A DNA stretch of 64,000 bases. It comes from JAEXNA01 sp037189585. GTDB taxonomy: Bacteria > Vulcanimicrobiota > Xenobia > Xenobiales > JADMJV01. The stretch spans positions 310,001-374,000 of the forward strand of contig JBBCJA010000021.1 in assembly GCA_037189585.1 (NCBI GenBank). Reading direction: 5' to 3'. Below the pieces are notes generated by a model. It saw nothing but the letters and a program-made list of their open reading frames with translations, was not told where the DNA came from and ran no database searches. Shown piece after piece: positions 1-8,310 of this stretch. Each line of letters begins with the position of its first letter. Position 1 is the first letter of the stretch. The translations under genes and the position numbers were made by a program.

Positions 1-486
1 GAGGAAGCGACTCTCCCCCAGCTGGCCCATTGGCAACATTGGGAACTACCCGCGGGAGACGAGGTTATCTTGCTGTGGCCTCTCACCTTCATGAACCTTT
101 CCGGCCGAGCTCTGACGGCGCTCCTTACGAGATATCCCGCGGAGAGCTCCGAGATCATGCTTGTCATCGACGACCTGAGCTTGCCACTGGGGCAGCTTCG
201 CCTGCGTCGAAAGGGCTCCAGTGGTGGTCACAACGGACTCAAGAGTATCGAAGCCACTCTTGGACATCAGGAGTATCCAAGACTTCGACTGGGGATAGGC
301 GGTCCGAAGGACGATCAAGAAGTGATCGACTTTGTCTTGGAGCCTTTTCCTAAAGAAGAAATTCCGAAGGTGAAGGCTGTCACGATATTCTCTGCCGAGC
401 GGATTAAAGAGTGGCTCGAGGGAGTTTCTTTTGACGCTTTGATGGGCAAAGTCAACGGGTGGCGGGGAGCTGAAGAGGTAGAGTGA
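1..486 (+). CDS. pth: Peptidyl-tRNA hydrolase (5' partial)
   Basis: Frame 1 is open from the first base, so the gene starts upstream of the window and only the last 161 residues are present. Pth hydrolyses the ester bond of peptidyl-tRNAs released from stalled ribosomes. Visible family motifs are TFMNLSG, the acidic IDDLSLPLGQLRLRRKG stretch (catalytic Asp region) and GGHNGLKSI, then RLRLGIGGPKD and FVLEPF. The catalytic His and the N-terminus lie outside the window. The stop codon overlaps the start of terC (TGATG), so the two are probably co-transcribed. Confidence 0.96.
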   Translation, partial: EEATLPQLAHWQHWELPAGDEVILLWPLTFMNLSGRALTALLTRYPAESSEIMLVIDDLSLPLGQLRLRRKGSSGGHNGLKSIEATLGHQEYPRLRLGIGGPKDDQEVIDFVLEPFPKEEIPKVKAVTIFSAERIKEWLEGVSFDALMGKVNGWRGAEEVE

Positions 487-1460
487 TGATCGAAGTCGGC
501 GTAACATCCTGGGCCGTTTTTAATGGGATTGTCATCCTGTTGCTACTGCTTGACCTGGGAGTCTTTCACCGCAGCGCGGAACGGGTCTCAGTGCGACAAG
601 CGCTTCTCTGGAGCGCTTTTTGGATCTTTCTCTCCCTGGTGTTCAACGGTTGGATCTATCATTCTCAGGGCAGCGAGAAAGGGATGGAGTTTCTCGCCGG
701 ATACATTCTGGAGAAGTCGCTGTCGGTCGACAATCTTTTCGTCTTTCTTCTGATCTTTAGCTACTTCAAGGTTCCCGCCGAACTGCAGCACAGGGTCCTC
801 TTCTTTGGGATTCTCGGAGCGCTAGTGTTGCGCGGAATTTTTATCTATTTGGGGGTCACCTTGGTGAGAGAGGCTGCCTGGGTGCTCTATATCTTCGGCG
901 CCTTTCTGGTCTACAGCGGTTTCAAACTGCTAACCCACGACGACGACGACGACGCTAACCCCGAAAACGCTATCGTGCGGGCTTTTCGCAAGCGGGTAAG
1001 ATTGACGGACGGATTTCGAGATCAGAAGTTCATCGTGGTTGAGGATGGAGTGAAAAAAGCGACTCCTCTGCTTCTGGTCCTAGTCGCCGTGGAGACTTCC
1101 GATGTTCTTTTCGCGGTGGACTCCATTCCAGCCGTTTTTGGAATAACCCAGGATCCGTTCATCGTCTACACCTCCAACGTGATGGCCATCCTGGGACTTC
1201 GCGCCCTCTACTTCGCCTTGGCGGGATTGATCGAGTACTTTCACTACTTAAAGTACGGACTCGCCTTTATCTTGATCTTCATCGGTTCTAAAATGCTTGG
1301 TGAGAAGTTCCTGCATCTTCCCATCGCGGTGGAGTTGGGGATCATTGGGGTACTCCTGGGTCTATCAGTGGCGGCTTCGCTATTTTTCCCCAAGAAGCCG
1401 GATGAGGAGATTGTTGAGGCCTTGGAAGAGACGACCGAGTCCGAAGGAGAGCTGTCATGA
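486..1460 (+). CDS. TerC/Alx-family integral membrane protein
   Basis: Polytopic membrane protein of the TerC family, whose members (Alx, MntX-like) have been linked to manganese export and metal stress. The family hallmarks are clear: KSLSVDNLFVFLLIFSYF near residue 75, and ETSDVLFAVDSIPAVFG around residue 205, which carries the conserved Asp residues within membrane helices. About eight or nine hydrophobic segments can be counted. An acidic HDDDDD run lies in a cytoplasmic loop after the fourth helix. ATG at 486 is chosen because it overlaps the pth stop; a GTG sits one codon earlier at 483. The 3' end overlaps the next gene by ATGA. The name TerC does not prove tellurite resistance. Confidence 0.92.
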   Translation: MIEVGVTSWAVFNGIVILLLLLDLGVFHRSAERVSVRQALLWSAFWIFLSLVFNGWIYHSQGSEKGMEFLAGYILEKSLSVDNLFVFLLIFSYFKVPAELQHRVLFFGILGALVLRGIFIYLGVTLVREAAWVLYIFGAFLVYSGFKLLTHDDDDDANPENAIVRAFRKRVRLTDGFRDQKFIVVEDGVKKATPLLLVLVAVETSDVLFAVDSIPAVFGITQDPFIVYTSNVMAILGLRALYFALAGLIEYFHYLKYGLAFILIFIGSKMLGEKFLHLPIAVELGIIGVLLGLSVAASLFFPKKPDEEIVEALEETTESEGELS

Positions 1461-2338
1461 AAGGTGGATGGCTACTCCTTTTAACCCTACTTTTTTGCAG
1501 CTCGATCGCCTGGGCGAAGAATCCATGGTATTACCCGACCGACGCTCACCGTAGCTATGTGAACCCTTATTTGACACCGGCTCGCGCGCTTCAAGGTTCA
1601 TGGCAATCGCGATTTGACGGGCAGTTGGTCTTGTGGAGTGGACGGGCCATGAAAGTGCGCCGGAATGAGCCTCAACGCCTTATTCTCAACACCGACATCG
1701 GCAAGCCGGTCGAAGTGCAGTTCTCCCGGGTGGTCAAGAATCTTCAGGTTGACCGAGAAGGAGATGTGCTGGCTATTAAAGGACATCTACGGCGAACGCC
1801 CGCGGGTAAAGTTTATTTGGAAGGTCGCTCGGTTATTCCGTGGCGCCCCGGCAAAGGATTCACGCGCGAGACTCCTTTGATCGATCAGTGGATCGCTTTC
1901 TCTCGACCTGAGCTTTCCAGCGCGACTCGCGCCTCGATCTCTGAGGCGATCCGTCGTGAAGCTTCCGCGGCCGGAATGGATCCGCTATTTCTGACCGCGC
2001 TCATTCAGATCGAATCTGGATTTGACCCCCGCGCTGTTTCCGTCAGCGGTGCGCTCGGGTTGGGCCAACTGATGCCTGATACCGCCCGAGGGCTTGGTGT
2101 CGATCCTAAAAATACCGCCGACAATGTCCGCGGCTGCGCCAAAATGATCGGAGGATTGATCCAGCGCTATCAGCACCGCGCTGATGGAAAGGCTCTGGCT
2201 TTGGCCAGCTACAATGCCGGGCCAACTTTGGTGGCTCAGACTTTGCGGGTCCCTCCCTACGAGCAGACCGTCAACTACGTCTATTTCATCGGCTCGCTTC
2301 ACGAGGAACTGCAGCGCCAACAGCGCTCGCTCCGTTAA
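1457..2338 (+). CDS. Secreted lytic transglycosylase (SLT domain)
   Basis: 293-residue exported protein with an N-terminal signal peptide (MKGGWLLLLTLLFCSSIAWA) and a C-terminal SLT goose-lysozyme-like domain. The domain begins near residue 165 with the catalytic Glu in LIQIESGFDPRAVS, followed by GALGLGQLMPDTARGLGV and the ASYNAG motif, all diagnostic of Slt70/MltE-type enzymes that cleave peptidoglycan to 1,6-anhydromuramyl products. The middle part (residues 50-150) resembles no domain I recognise. ATG at 1457 overlaps the terC stop (ATGA), so pth-terC-SLT form one operon. The stop codon overlaps that of the convergent gene in a shared TTAA. Confidence 0.9.
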   Translation: MKGGWLLLLTLLFCSSIAWAKNPWYYPTDAHRSYVNPYLTPARALQGSWQSRFDGQLVLWSGRAMKVRRNEPQRLILNTDIGKPVEVQFSRVVKNLQVDREGDVLAIKGHLRRTPAGKVYLEGRSVIPWRPGKGFTRETPLIDQWIAFSRPELSSATRASISEAIRREASAAGMDPLFLTALIQIESGFDPRAVSVSGALGLGQLMPDTARGLGVDPKNTADNVRGCAKMIGGLIQRYQHRADGKALALASYNAGPTLVAQTLRVPPYEQTVNYVYFIGSLHEELQRQQRSLR

Positions 2339-3030
2339 CCGGCCGGTCGGCGGTTGAGATAGAGCGAGAGGGCGACGTAGTAAATTGGATAGAGGAGCGC
2401 CACCGGAAGCCACCATTCAGGAAGGCGCTCGGGAATCGCCACCAGGGCGAAAGTTTGAGCCGCCCAAAACAGTCCCCATACCAAAGTGAGCAGCCGAAAT
2501 GGTTTGGTCTTGCTTGGATAGATGAAGCGGATGGGGGCGAAGATTAATACGCTGAGAGTTAAGATCAAAATCGTATTGGCCCAGATCGGCCAACCCAAGC
2601 AGTACAGATAGAGTGCCACCAGATTCCAGTAGGAAGGAAAGCCGAGAAAGTAGTCATCCTCCGTCTTGGCTTCGACGTTGGCGAATCCAAACGCGCTGGT
2701 CAAAAGGATCGGCCCCCAGACAAAGACCGAATCCGGCAGCATGTTCAGCCAGACCATAGCTGCCGCCGGGACCGCGACGTAGGTAAAATAGTCCACGATG
2801 TCGTCAAGTCGTCGCCCGTCGATGCGTGGCAACCGGTTCCAAACTTCAAGCTTACGCGCGATAGTGCCGTCGGTCCCGTCGATAAAGATGGTCAAGAACA
2901 TCCATTGGAAGGCGACCAGAGCTTGGCCGGCGGCGGCGGCCTTGAGGGCTAAGACCCCAAAGACGGCTCCACTGGCGGTATAAAGATGAAGCGCCCAGGA
3001 ACACCAGAGTAACTTTTTCTCCGTACTCAC
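2335..3030 (-). CDS. pcs: Phosphatidylcholine synthase-like CDP-alcohol phosphatidyltransferase
   Basis: 231-residue multi-helix protein with the CDP-alcohol phosphotransferase signature spread over FIDGTDGTIARKLEVW and PRIDGRRLDDIVDY (DGxxAR...G...D...D). The motif spacing and the PRxDGxxLDxxxDYxTYV segment fit bacterial Pcs, which condenses CDP-diacylglycerol with choline, better than PgsA or PssA. The frame is open further upstream, but GTG at 3030 lies one base after the stop of the preceding gene and gives the usual family length, so it is preferred. Substrate is inferred from motif similarity only. Confidence 0.8.
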   Translation of the reverse strand: MSTEKKLLWCSWALHLYTASGAVFGVLALKAAAAGQALVAFQWMFLTIFIDGTDGTIARKLEVWNRLPRIDGRRLDDIVDYFTYVAVPAAAMVWLNMLPDSVFVWGPILLTSAFGFANVEAKTEDDYFLGFPSYWNLVALYLYCLGWPIWANTILILTLSVLIFAPIRFIYPSKTKPFRLLTLVWGLFWAAQTFALVAIPERLPEWWLPVALLYPIYYVALSLYLNRRPAG

Positions 3031-3031
3031 T

Positions 3032-3940
3032 CTAGCTGATCCTCTTACGGCGGCGAACCAAAACTCGCTCAACGTCTTCCGTGTCAAGACCTGACAGTTG
3101 AGCCAGGCGTTGGATCTCATCTGGAGGGACGGAAGTACCAGGGTAGACGCACTCCTCCACGACAAACTGACCGGCCGCTCGTTTCAAGCTTCGGGCTAGA
3201 GAATCATCGAGTCCGAGGTTCATAGCCAGGCCTTCTAGGTATGCTTGCTCGGCCGAGGAGTTGTTGCGATCGGCCATGGCGAGCGCCGCGGCCAGCATAT
3301 AGATGGTCGGCTTGACCTCGCCGCTAAGCTCCGACAGCTCGACCCCGCTGGGCGGGCCGGCTTGAGTGGCTTCAAAGGCCGAGGAGAAGCGCTCTAGAAA
3401 AGCCCGCTCTCGCGACTCGATGCCGTCAAGTTCGGCCAGGCTAGCCAGAACTCGCACCAGAATTTCCCCTTCATAGCGTGTGGTGATGGGAACCTCTTTG
3501 AGCTGCCGCTCGAAATCGGTCACAAAATCGGTGGCAACCTCCCGCGCGGTCCATCCCGGACCGTTCTTCTCAAACTCGTGACGCACACTTTTGAAAGCCT
3601 CGACGGTCGCGTTGTCGAGTTCGGTACCGCTACGCACATCATCTTTCCCACCGTAGGCCATGCGCCAGGCCGTCCCTTGGACGACGTCCCTAAGAAAGCC
3701 ATAAGGCAGGAAAGAGCAGATCTTCTGAGCCACCGCGTAACGCGCCTCGTACCAAAAACTGCGCGAGGCGGAATCCAAAAGGCGGTCTCCAAACCCGGTA
3801 CCGTCGGAAACATAAGCATCGGCCGTCACCTGTCGCCCGGTCACGGGACAGGAGAAGATGCAATGAATGGTATTGCGCTCTTTGTCGACTTGCCGGCTGA
3901 CCAGAAGCGGCTCAATCTCGGAAAAGGTTACACGATCCAT
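3032..3940 (-). CDS. TerB-like domain protein, function unknown
   Basis: 302 residues, no signal peptide or membrane segment. The C-terminal half has a helical acidic pattern typical of TerB-like domains, with ASLAELDGIESRERAFLERF near residue 165 and a second helical repeat (MLAAALAMADRNNSSAEQAYL) carrying the xADGxxxxxE-type spacing. The N-terminal 100 residues contain CPVTGRQVTADAYVSDGTG, suggesting a small mixed fold. It lies one base upstream of the pcs-like gene and is probably co-transcribed. TerB-like domains are often cytosolic sensors or scaffolds at membranes; no enzymatic role is visible. Confidence 0.72.
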   Translation of the reverse strand: MDRVTFSEIEPLLVSRQVDKERNTIHCIFSCPVTGRQVTADAYVSDGTGFGDRLLDSASRSFWYEARYAVAQKICSFLPYGFLRDVVQGTAWRMAYGGKDDVRSGTELDNATVEAFKSVRHEFEKNGPGWTAREVATDFVTDFERQLKEVPITTRYEGEILVRVLASLAELDGIESRERAFLERFSSAFEATQAGPPSGVELSELSGEVKPTIYMLAAALAMADRNNSSAEQAYLEGLAMNLGLDDSLARSLKRAAGQFVVEECVYPGTSVPPDEIQRLAQLSGLDTEDVERVLVRRRKRIS

Positions 3941-4057
3941 GACGACGGCCTTTCTGCCTTCCTAAGATGCCTTCCTACACCACGCTACTAGCTCTCCAAA
4001 GCAAGAAGATCCAAAAATTCGGGCTTTTCGTCCAAAATTCATGGAAGCCCGTCAAAT

Positions 4058-4087
4058 TTGACACCCTCAACATCAATCTGGTAGCTT
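4058..4087 (+). promoter_or_regulatory. Predicted sigma70-type promoter of the tRNA gene
   Basis: A consensus -35 box TTGACA at 4058-4063 is followed after 18 bases by TAGCTT at 4082-4087, about ten bases before the mature tRNA 5' end. The -10 match is weak. Confidence 0.45.
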
Positions 4088-4096
4088 CGACGAAGT

Positions 4097-4172
4097 CTCC
4101 GCGTAGCTCAGTGGATAGAGCGTTCGCCTCCTAAGCGAAAGGTCGTAGGTTCGATTCCTACCGTGGAGGCCA
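4097..4172 (+). tRNA. tRNA-Arg (anticodon CCT)
   Basis: A complete cloverleaf can be folded by eye. The acceptor stem pairs CTCCGCG (4097-4103) with CGTGGAG (4162-4168), with one G-U pair. The D stem is GCTC/GAGC, the anticodon stem TTCGC/GCGAA encloses loop CTCCTAA with anticodon CCT, and the T stem is GTAGG/CCTAC with loop TTCGATT. Discriminator G and an encoded CCA (4170-4172) finish the 76-base molecule. It reads AGG codons. Confidence 0.97.
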
Positions 4173-4207
4173 TTCCTTGTCGCAGGTTCGAAAGGCGAAG
4201 CGGGGGA

Positions 4208-5215
4208 TTACACTTGCAGCGCCGTCATCACCGCAGCGTCGACGATGTCGGCCGCTTTGCAGCCGCGCGAGAGATCGTTCGACGGCATCTCGAGCCCTTG
4301 CAGAATCGGACCGATGGCCGAATAGCCACCCATCCGTTCGGCGATCTTGTAGCCGATATTCCCTGACTGCAGGTCGGGAAAAATCACTACGTTGGCCTTA
4401 CCCGCCACCGGCGACCCGGGCGCCTTCTTCTCCCCGATCGAGGGAATCAAAGCGGCATCCAACTGCAGTTCACCGTCCACCATCAATCCGGGAGCGCGGT
4501 CTTTGAGTGTCTCCATGGCGCGAGTCACCTTATCCACCAGGGGATGTTTGGCGCTCCCCTTGGTGGAAAACGACAGCAGCGCGATACGGGGTTCCACCTC
4601 CAAAAACTGTTTGCAGCTCTTGGCCGTGGTCATAGCGATCTCCACCAACTGCTCGCTGGTCGGATCGATGACCACACCGCAATCGGCGAACAGCAGGGCG
4701 CCGTTCTCACCGAAGGGACTTCCCGCTTTCTCCATTAGGAAAAAGGAAGAGACCGTCTTTAACCCCTTCTGCAGACCCAAGCACAAAAGCGCGGCGCGAA
4801 CCGTGTGAGCGGTCGTGTTCGTGGCTCCTGCCACCGTGCCGTCGGCGCGTCCCGAACGTACCATCATATTGGCATAGAACAAGGGATCCGTAAGCTGGTC
4901 CACGGCTTGGTCCTTGGTCAGCCCCTTGTGCCGGCGCAGTTGAAAAAAATCCTCGACGTACTGCTCTTTCGGATCATCATAAGCCGGGTCCACCACCGGG
5001 ATGTCTCCCCAGGCCCAGCCGCCTCGGTCCACTCGCATCGAGATCTTCTTGGGATCCCCCACCAGAACAACCTTCACCAGACTGCGGGCGTGCAGCATGC
5101 TGGCCGCTTCCAGAGTGCGATCGTCTTCCGTCTCCGGTAGCACAATGGTTTTGGGATTGGCCGAGGCGCGAGCACGAAGTCGTTCGATCACGGTATGGAA
5201 GGTGGTATTTGACAT
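4208..5215 (-). CDS. pta: Phosphate acetyltransferase
   Basis: 335-residue single-domain Pta, which interconverts acetyl-CoA and acetyl phosphate in the Pta-AckA pathway. Characteristic segments are KTIVLPETEDDRTLEAA at the N-terminus, MMVRSGRADGTVAGATNTT, FFLMEKAGSPFGENGALLFADCGVV, and the C-terminal NVVIFPDLQSGNIGYKIAERMGG. ATG at 5215 matches the family start; the open frame upstream to 5314 is probably untranslated. No ackA lies nearby. The gene is divergent from the NHL-repeat gene and convergent with the tRNA. Confidence 0.95.
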   Translation of the reverse strand: MSNTTFHTVIERLRARASANPKTIVLPETEDDRTLEAASMLHARSLVKVVLVGDPKKISMRVDRGGWAWGDIPVVDPAYDDPKEQYVEDFFQLRRHKGLTKDQAVDQLTDPLFYANMMVRSGRADGTVAGATNTTAHTVRAALLCLGLQKGLKTVSSFFLMEKAGSPFGENGALLFADCGVVIDPTSEQLVEIAMTTAKSCKQFLEVEPRIALLSFSTKGSAKHPLVDKVTRAMETLKDRAPGLMVDGELQLDAALIPSIGEKKAPGSPVAGKANVVIFPDLQSGNIGYKIAERMGGYSAIGPILQGLEMPSNDLSRGCKAADIVDAAVMTALQV

Positions 5216-5315
5216 GGCCCGAGGTTTCCCCGAATAGAGCGTAACTCCTCGGCCTCGGGCAGGTTTTGCTCTACGATCCGAGTAAAGGCAACTCGACATA
5301 GGAGAACGCACCACA

Positions 5316-6629
5316 TTGCGACCGAAAACGACTTTTTCTACCCTGAGAAAACTCTGGCTGCCGCTTCTGGTCAGCCTTATTTTAACCGCATTTCCCCTTC
5401 AGGCTCAGACCGCGGAGCCCGCGGCCGCCCCTGCCCAAACCGAACCGGGCAAAACCGAGCCGGACAAACCTGAGTCGGCCCCGACGGAGCCGGGCGGTTC
5501 CACGACGGAAAATCCCGAGCCGCCCAGGAAAGAGCCCGACAAGATCGAGGATCTCTATGCTCCGGACCAACCGATCAGGAAAACCGATTCCAAGACTGAG
5601 GAAAAACCTGAACCGCCTCAGAGCACAGAGCCGGTTCTCTACATCACCGACACCGACAATGGGCGAATCGTGGTGATGCAAGGCCTTAAAGGCGAGGGGT
5701 TCACCAGCCTGGGTCTTCCCGGCTACGGCCTCGGTCGATTCTTGCGCCCAGCCCAGATCTGGGTCGACTACGCGGGAAGAGTTTACGTCGCCGACAGCGG
5801 TAACAACCGTGTGATCCGCATCAATCAGAACGCTTCCGCCAATGAAGCCGGCTGGACCGAAGTCGGAGGTCTTTCCGAGCCCAAGGGTGTGGCAGTAGAC
5901 GGCAGTAACGTCTACGTCGCTGACACGAAGGCCGATCGCGTCGTCATCTATGACGCCATCGTGGATAAAGCTAAGCCCCGTGAAATTCTTACCCATCCGC
6001 AACTCAAGCGCCCCGGAGACCTCTGGATCGACGCAAGCGGAGCCCTCTACATCTGTGGCGGTGAGGACCCCCCCGGTGGCAAGCTGTTCAAAACCTGGGT
6101 GGAGAAAGGCATCGCGGAGAAAGAGGGCGCCGAGGCCAAACAGACCCGCCGCTGGGCCGTCTATTCCGGCGATGGCCTGAGTGGATCAAGATTTCTCCCA
6201 ACCTCGGTGGTCACAGCGAAGGCAGGCGTCCGCTTGCTCGATATCAGCGGGCAGCGGGTCATCAGCATGGCGGATCTCAACGGCAAGCGACTCCGCGAGG
6301 ACAAGTTCCGCCTCGACCCTCGCTGGCGACTCTCTCGCCCCGCCGGCATGGCGGTCGATAAGGACGGCCGTACCTTCATCGCCGATAGCGGCAATGATCG
6401 CATTTTGGAGATCAGTTCCAGCGGCGAAGTTCTAGGCGAGTATGAGATCGCCGAGAAAGATCCCGGAACCATGTTGGCCAACCCCTCTTCCATCTTCATC
6501 TACAGTCCCGCTCCCCCACCGCCCCCTAAGGACGACGACGAGAAAGACAGCAAGGGAAAGAGCAAGGGGAAGAACAAGGCCAAACCCAAGCAGTCCGACG
6601 ATCTGGAGTTCGACAGTGGCGGATTCTAA
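5316..6629 (+). CDS. Secreted NHL-repeat beta-propeller protein
   Basis: 437 residues. A signal peptide (about residues 10-31, ending LQAQ) is followed by a Pro/Glu/Thr/Lys-rich linker to about residue 105, then NHL-type repeats recognisable from LYITDTDNGRIVVMQG, RVYVADSGNNRVIRIN, NVYVADTKADRVVIYD and TFIADSGNDRILEIS. NHL propellers bind proteins, nucleic acids or glycans and have no intrinsic catalysis here. The C-terminus is a lysine-rich tail (KDDDEKDSKGKSKGK). The start is a TTG at 5316 with an AGGAG at 5300-5304; no ATG fits the signal peptide. A small membrane-protein gene overlaps the 3' end. Confidence 0.82.
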   Translation: MRPKTTFSTLRKLWLPLLVSLILTAFPLQAQTAEPAAAPAQTEPGKTEPDKPESAPTEPGGSTTENPEPPRKEPDKIEDLYAPDQPIRKTDSKTEEKPEPPQSTEPVLYITDTDNGRIVVMQGLKGEGFTSLGLPGYGLGRFLRPAQIWVDYAGRVYVADSGNNRVIRINQNASANEAGWTEVGGLSEPKGVAVDGSNVYVADTKADRVVIYDAIVDKAKPREILTHPQLKRPGDLWIDASGALYICGGEDPPGGKLFKTWVEKGIAEKEGAEAKQTRRWAVYSGDGLSGSRFLPTSVVTAKAGVRLLDISGQRVISMADLNGKRLREDKFRLDPRWRLSRPAGMAVDKDGRTFIADSGNDRILEISSSGEVLGEYEIAEKDPGTMLANPSSIFIYSPAPPPPPKDDDEKDSKGKSKGKNKAKPKQSDDLEFDSGGF

Positions 6630-6861
6630 CGCGATCACCCCCTCTCCTGAACGCCTGCCGACCCAGGACAGACACGCTCAGCCCAGCTGGGATGACATCG
6701 GTGAAGGCTTCGAGACGCTGGGGAAGGTGGGTCTAGCCATGGCGATCGGCTTCTCCGCCGCCGGGCTCTTTTGTCGCCTGGCTCAACAGGGTAAAGTCAA
6801 GGTTCCCAGCCTCTCCGCCCTTTTGGTCAACAACAACAAAACTAACGAGCCATCCAAGTAA
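6616..6861 (+). CDS. Small single-pass membrane protein
   Basis: 81 residues from GTG 6616, which overlaps the end of the NHL gene and has a TGGAG seven bases upstream. It contains one hydrophobic segment (LAMAIGFSAAGLFCRLA, about residues 37-53) after a polar N-terminus with WDDIGEGFETLGKVG. No family recognised. The overlap implies coupling to the NHL protein. A short perfect hairpin (6866-6883, CGGTGAC stem) follows the stop and may be a weak terminator. Confidence 0.6.
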   Translation: MADSNAITPSPERLPTQDRHAQPSWDDIGEGFETLGKVGLAMAIGFSAAGLFCRLAQQGKVKVPSLSALLVNNNKTNEPSK

Positions 6862-6964
6862 CTCTCGGTGACAATCGTCACCGAAATCTAATCTCCGTCT
6901 TGCTAGAATCCGCGGACGGGGACGGGTTCGCCTCTCCTCGAATAACTAAATTCCAGGAGACCAC

Positions 6965-8020
6965 GTGAACCGTATCTCTTCATATATATCCTCTGTCTCG
7001 CCCCAGCCGGTGCGAGCCGCCTCACCAAAACCAGCGGCCGTTGTGCAAACTCCGGCTCTCCCCGTGGACCAGGCCGATTTCCGAGCGGCCGGTCCTGAGC
7101 CTGAAATACCGCGAGGAGAAACGTTACCTCCCCGCTCCTTGAGCAAACCTCTCCAAGAGAAGCGACCCGACCCGTGCGCGCCGCTCTTTATTGAAGAAGA
7201 GAAGCTCGACAAGGAAGAAACGAAGCTCGAGACGTTAGGTAGCTTTCTCTCCGGCTATCGTCACTACGCACTGCGAGGCATCCCGAAACCGAACGCCTTC
7301 TCTCCTGAGCTTCGCGGGCTCTGGAACGAAAAATTCCATCTCTCCCCGCACCAATTTTTCACCACCTTGTTCGACACGCCCAAGGTAAGCTTAGGAAATG
7401 GAGAGATCGGTGTGGAAGGAGGACTTGAGAATCCCGATAGGCTGAACCTTGTCATGGATCTCGTGCGCCCCCAGCGAGGCACCATCGGAAGGATGGAGCG
7501 AGACTTCGAATTCCCCGCCGACTCCCCACCGGAGGTTCACCACAGCCTCTTCGAACTCAACACCAGTGCTCAGGGTCAAGGGATCGCCAAGGACCTCTTA
7601 GCGAACTCCATGCGGCTCTATGACATGGCGGGCATCGGCAGCATCCATCTGACCGCCGGTCTAGACGTCGGAGGTTACGCCTGGGCCAAGTACGGATTTC
7701 TTCCTACCTCCGGAAGAGCGACTCGCGACCTTTTCAGTAGAATCGGTGGGCGTTTGGCCAATCTGGACGGGGTTTCCGAGACGAGTCGCCAGGTTGTTCA
7801 ACGCCTTCTGCAAAGCGAGGATCCCAAGGCCCTCTGGGCCATCTCGGATCTTGAAGGGGTCACGGCCGAGCGTCACGGGCAACGGTTACCTCTGGGCAAA
7901 GCCCTTCTTTTAGGTACGACCTGGAAAGGCGTGATGAATCTCGATGATCCCCAGGCGCGCGCCCGCTTCAATAACTACATTTCCCAAACCAACACACGCA
8001 GTGCGGAGGAAAGACGATGA
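6965..8020 (+). CDS. GNAT-like acetyltransferase domain protein
   Basis: 351 residues starting at GTG 6965, with AGGAG at 6955-6959. The N-terminal 75 residues are proline-rich and polar without a signal peptide. The core (about residues 105-260) contains HSLFELNTSAQGQGIAKDLL, which has the Q/R-x-x-G-x-G/A-like turn of the GNAT acetyl-CoA loop, then YAWAKYGFLP, matching the terminal YxxxGF element of GNAT folds. Assignment to GNAT is by pattern and the substrate is unknown. The stop overlaps the start of the next small gene (ATGA). Confidence 0.6.
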   Translation: MNRISSYISSVSPQPVRAASPKPAAVVQTPALPVDQADFRAAGPEPEIPRGETLPPRSLSKPLQEKRPDPCAPLFIEEEKLDKEETKLETLGSFLSGYRHYALRGIPKPNAFSPELRGLWNEKFHLSPHQFFTTLFDTPKVSLGNGEIGVEGGLENPDRLNLVMDLVRPQRGTIGRMERDFEFPADSPPEVHHSLFELNTSAQGQGIAKDLLANSMRLYDMAGIGSIHLTAGLDVGGYAWAKYGFLPTSGRATRDLFSRIGGRLANLDGVSETSRQVVQRLLQSEDPKALWAISDLEGVTAERHGQRLPLGKALLLGTTWKGVMNLDDPQARARFNNYISQTNTRSAEERR

Positions 8021-8262
8021 ATCAGCAGAGTAAACAGACCCTGGAGGGTGCCGGAACCGACGACAGACTTCACCAGGAGATTTTAGCCGAAGGCGGAGAC
8101 CGTTTTCCCGAGGAGTCGTTCCAGCAACTGCTCTCCGTCGGCGTCACACCGGAGGAAGCCCTCGAGATGTTAGGATACCACCTGCCCTCGGGGTCTTCGA
8201 GTCAAGAGAGCTTCGAGACCCCAGAGCAGCGACAGAATCTGAAGAAAGACCACGCTTCCTAA
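8017..8262 (+). CDS. Small acidic protein, function unknown
   Basis: 81 residues, translationally coupled to the GNAT-like gene by ATGA. It is hydrophilic and helical, with a central SFQQLLSVGVTPEEALEMLGYHL segment that resembles a UBA-like or helical docking motif by hydrophobic pattern only. A partner or regulator of the upstream protein is a reasonable guess. A strong terminator follows immediately. Confidence 0.6.
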   Translation: MNQQSKQTLEGAGTDDRLHQEILAEGGDRFPEESFQQLLSVGVTPEEALEMLGYHLPSGSSSQESFETPEQRQNLKKDHAS

Positions 8263-8270
8263 AAGGGAAA

Positions 8271-8310
8271 CCCGTGCCCGCTCTCTCCCGGCGGGCACGG
8301 GCTTTTTATT
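8271..8310. terminator. Bidirectional intrinsic terminator
   Basis: A perfect 11-bp stem (CCCGTGCCCGC at 8271-8281 with GCGGGCACGGG at 8291-8301) and a 9-base loop is followed by CTTTTTATT on the plus strand. On the minus strand the stem is followed by a T-rich tract, so it can also end the Clp-like operon. Confidence 0.93.
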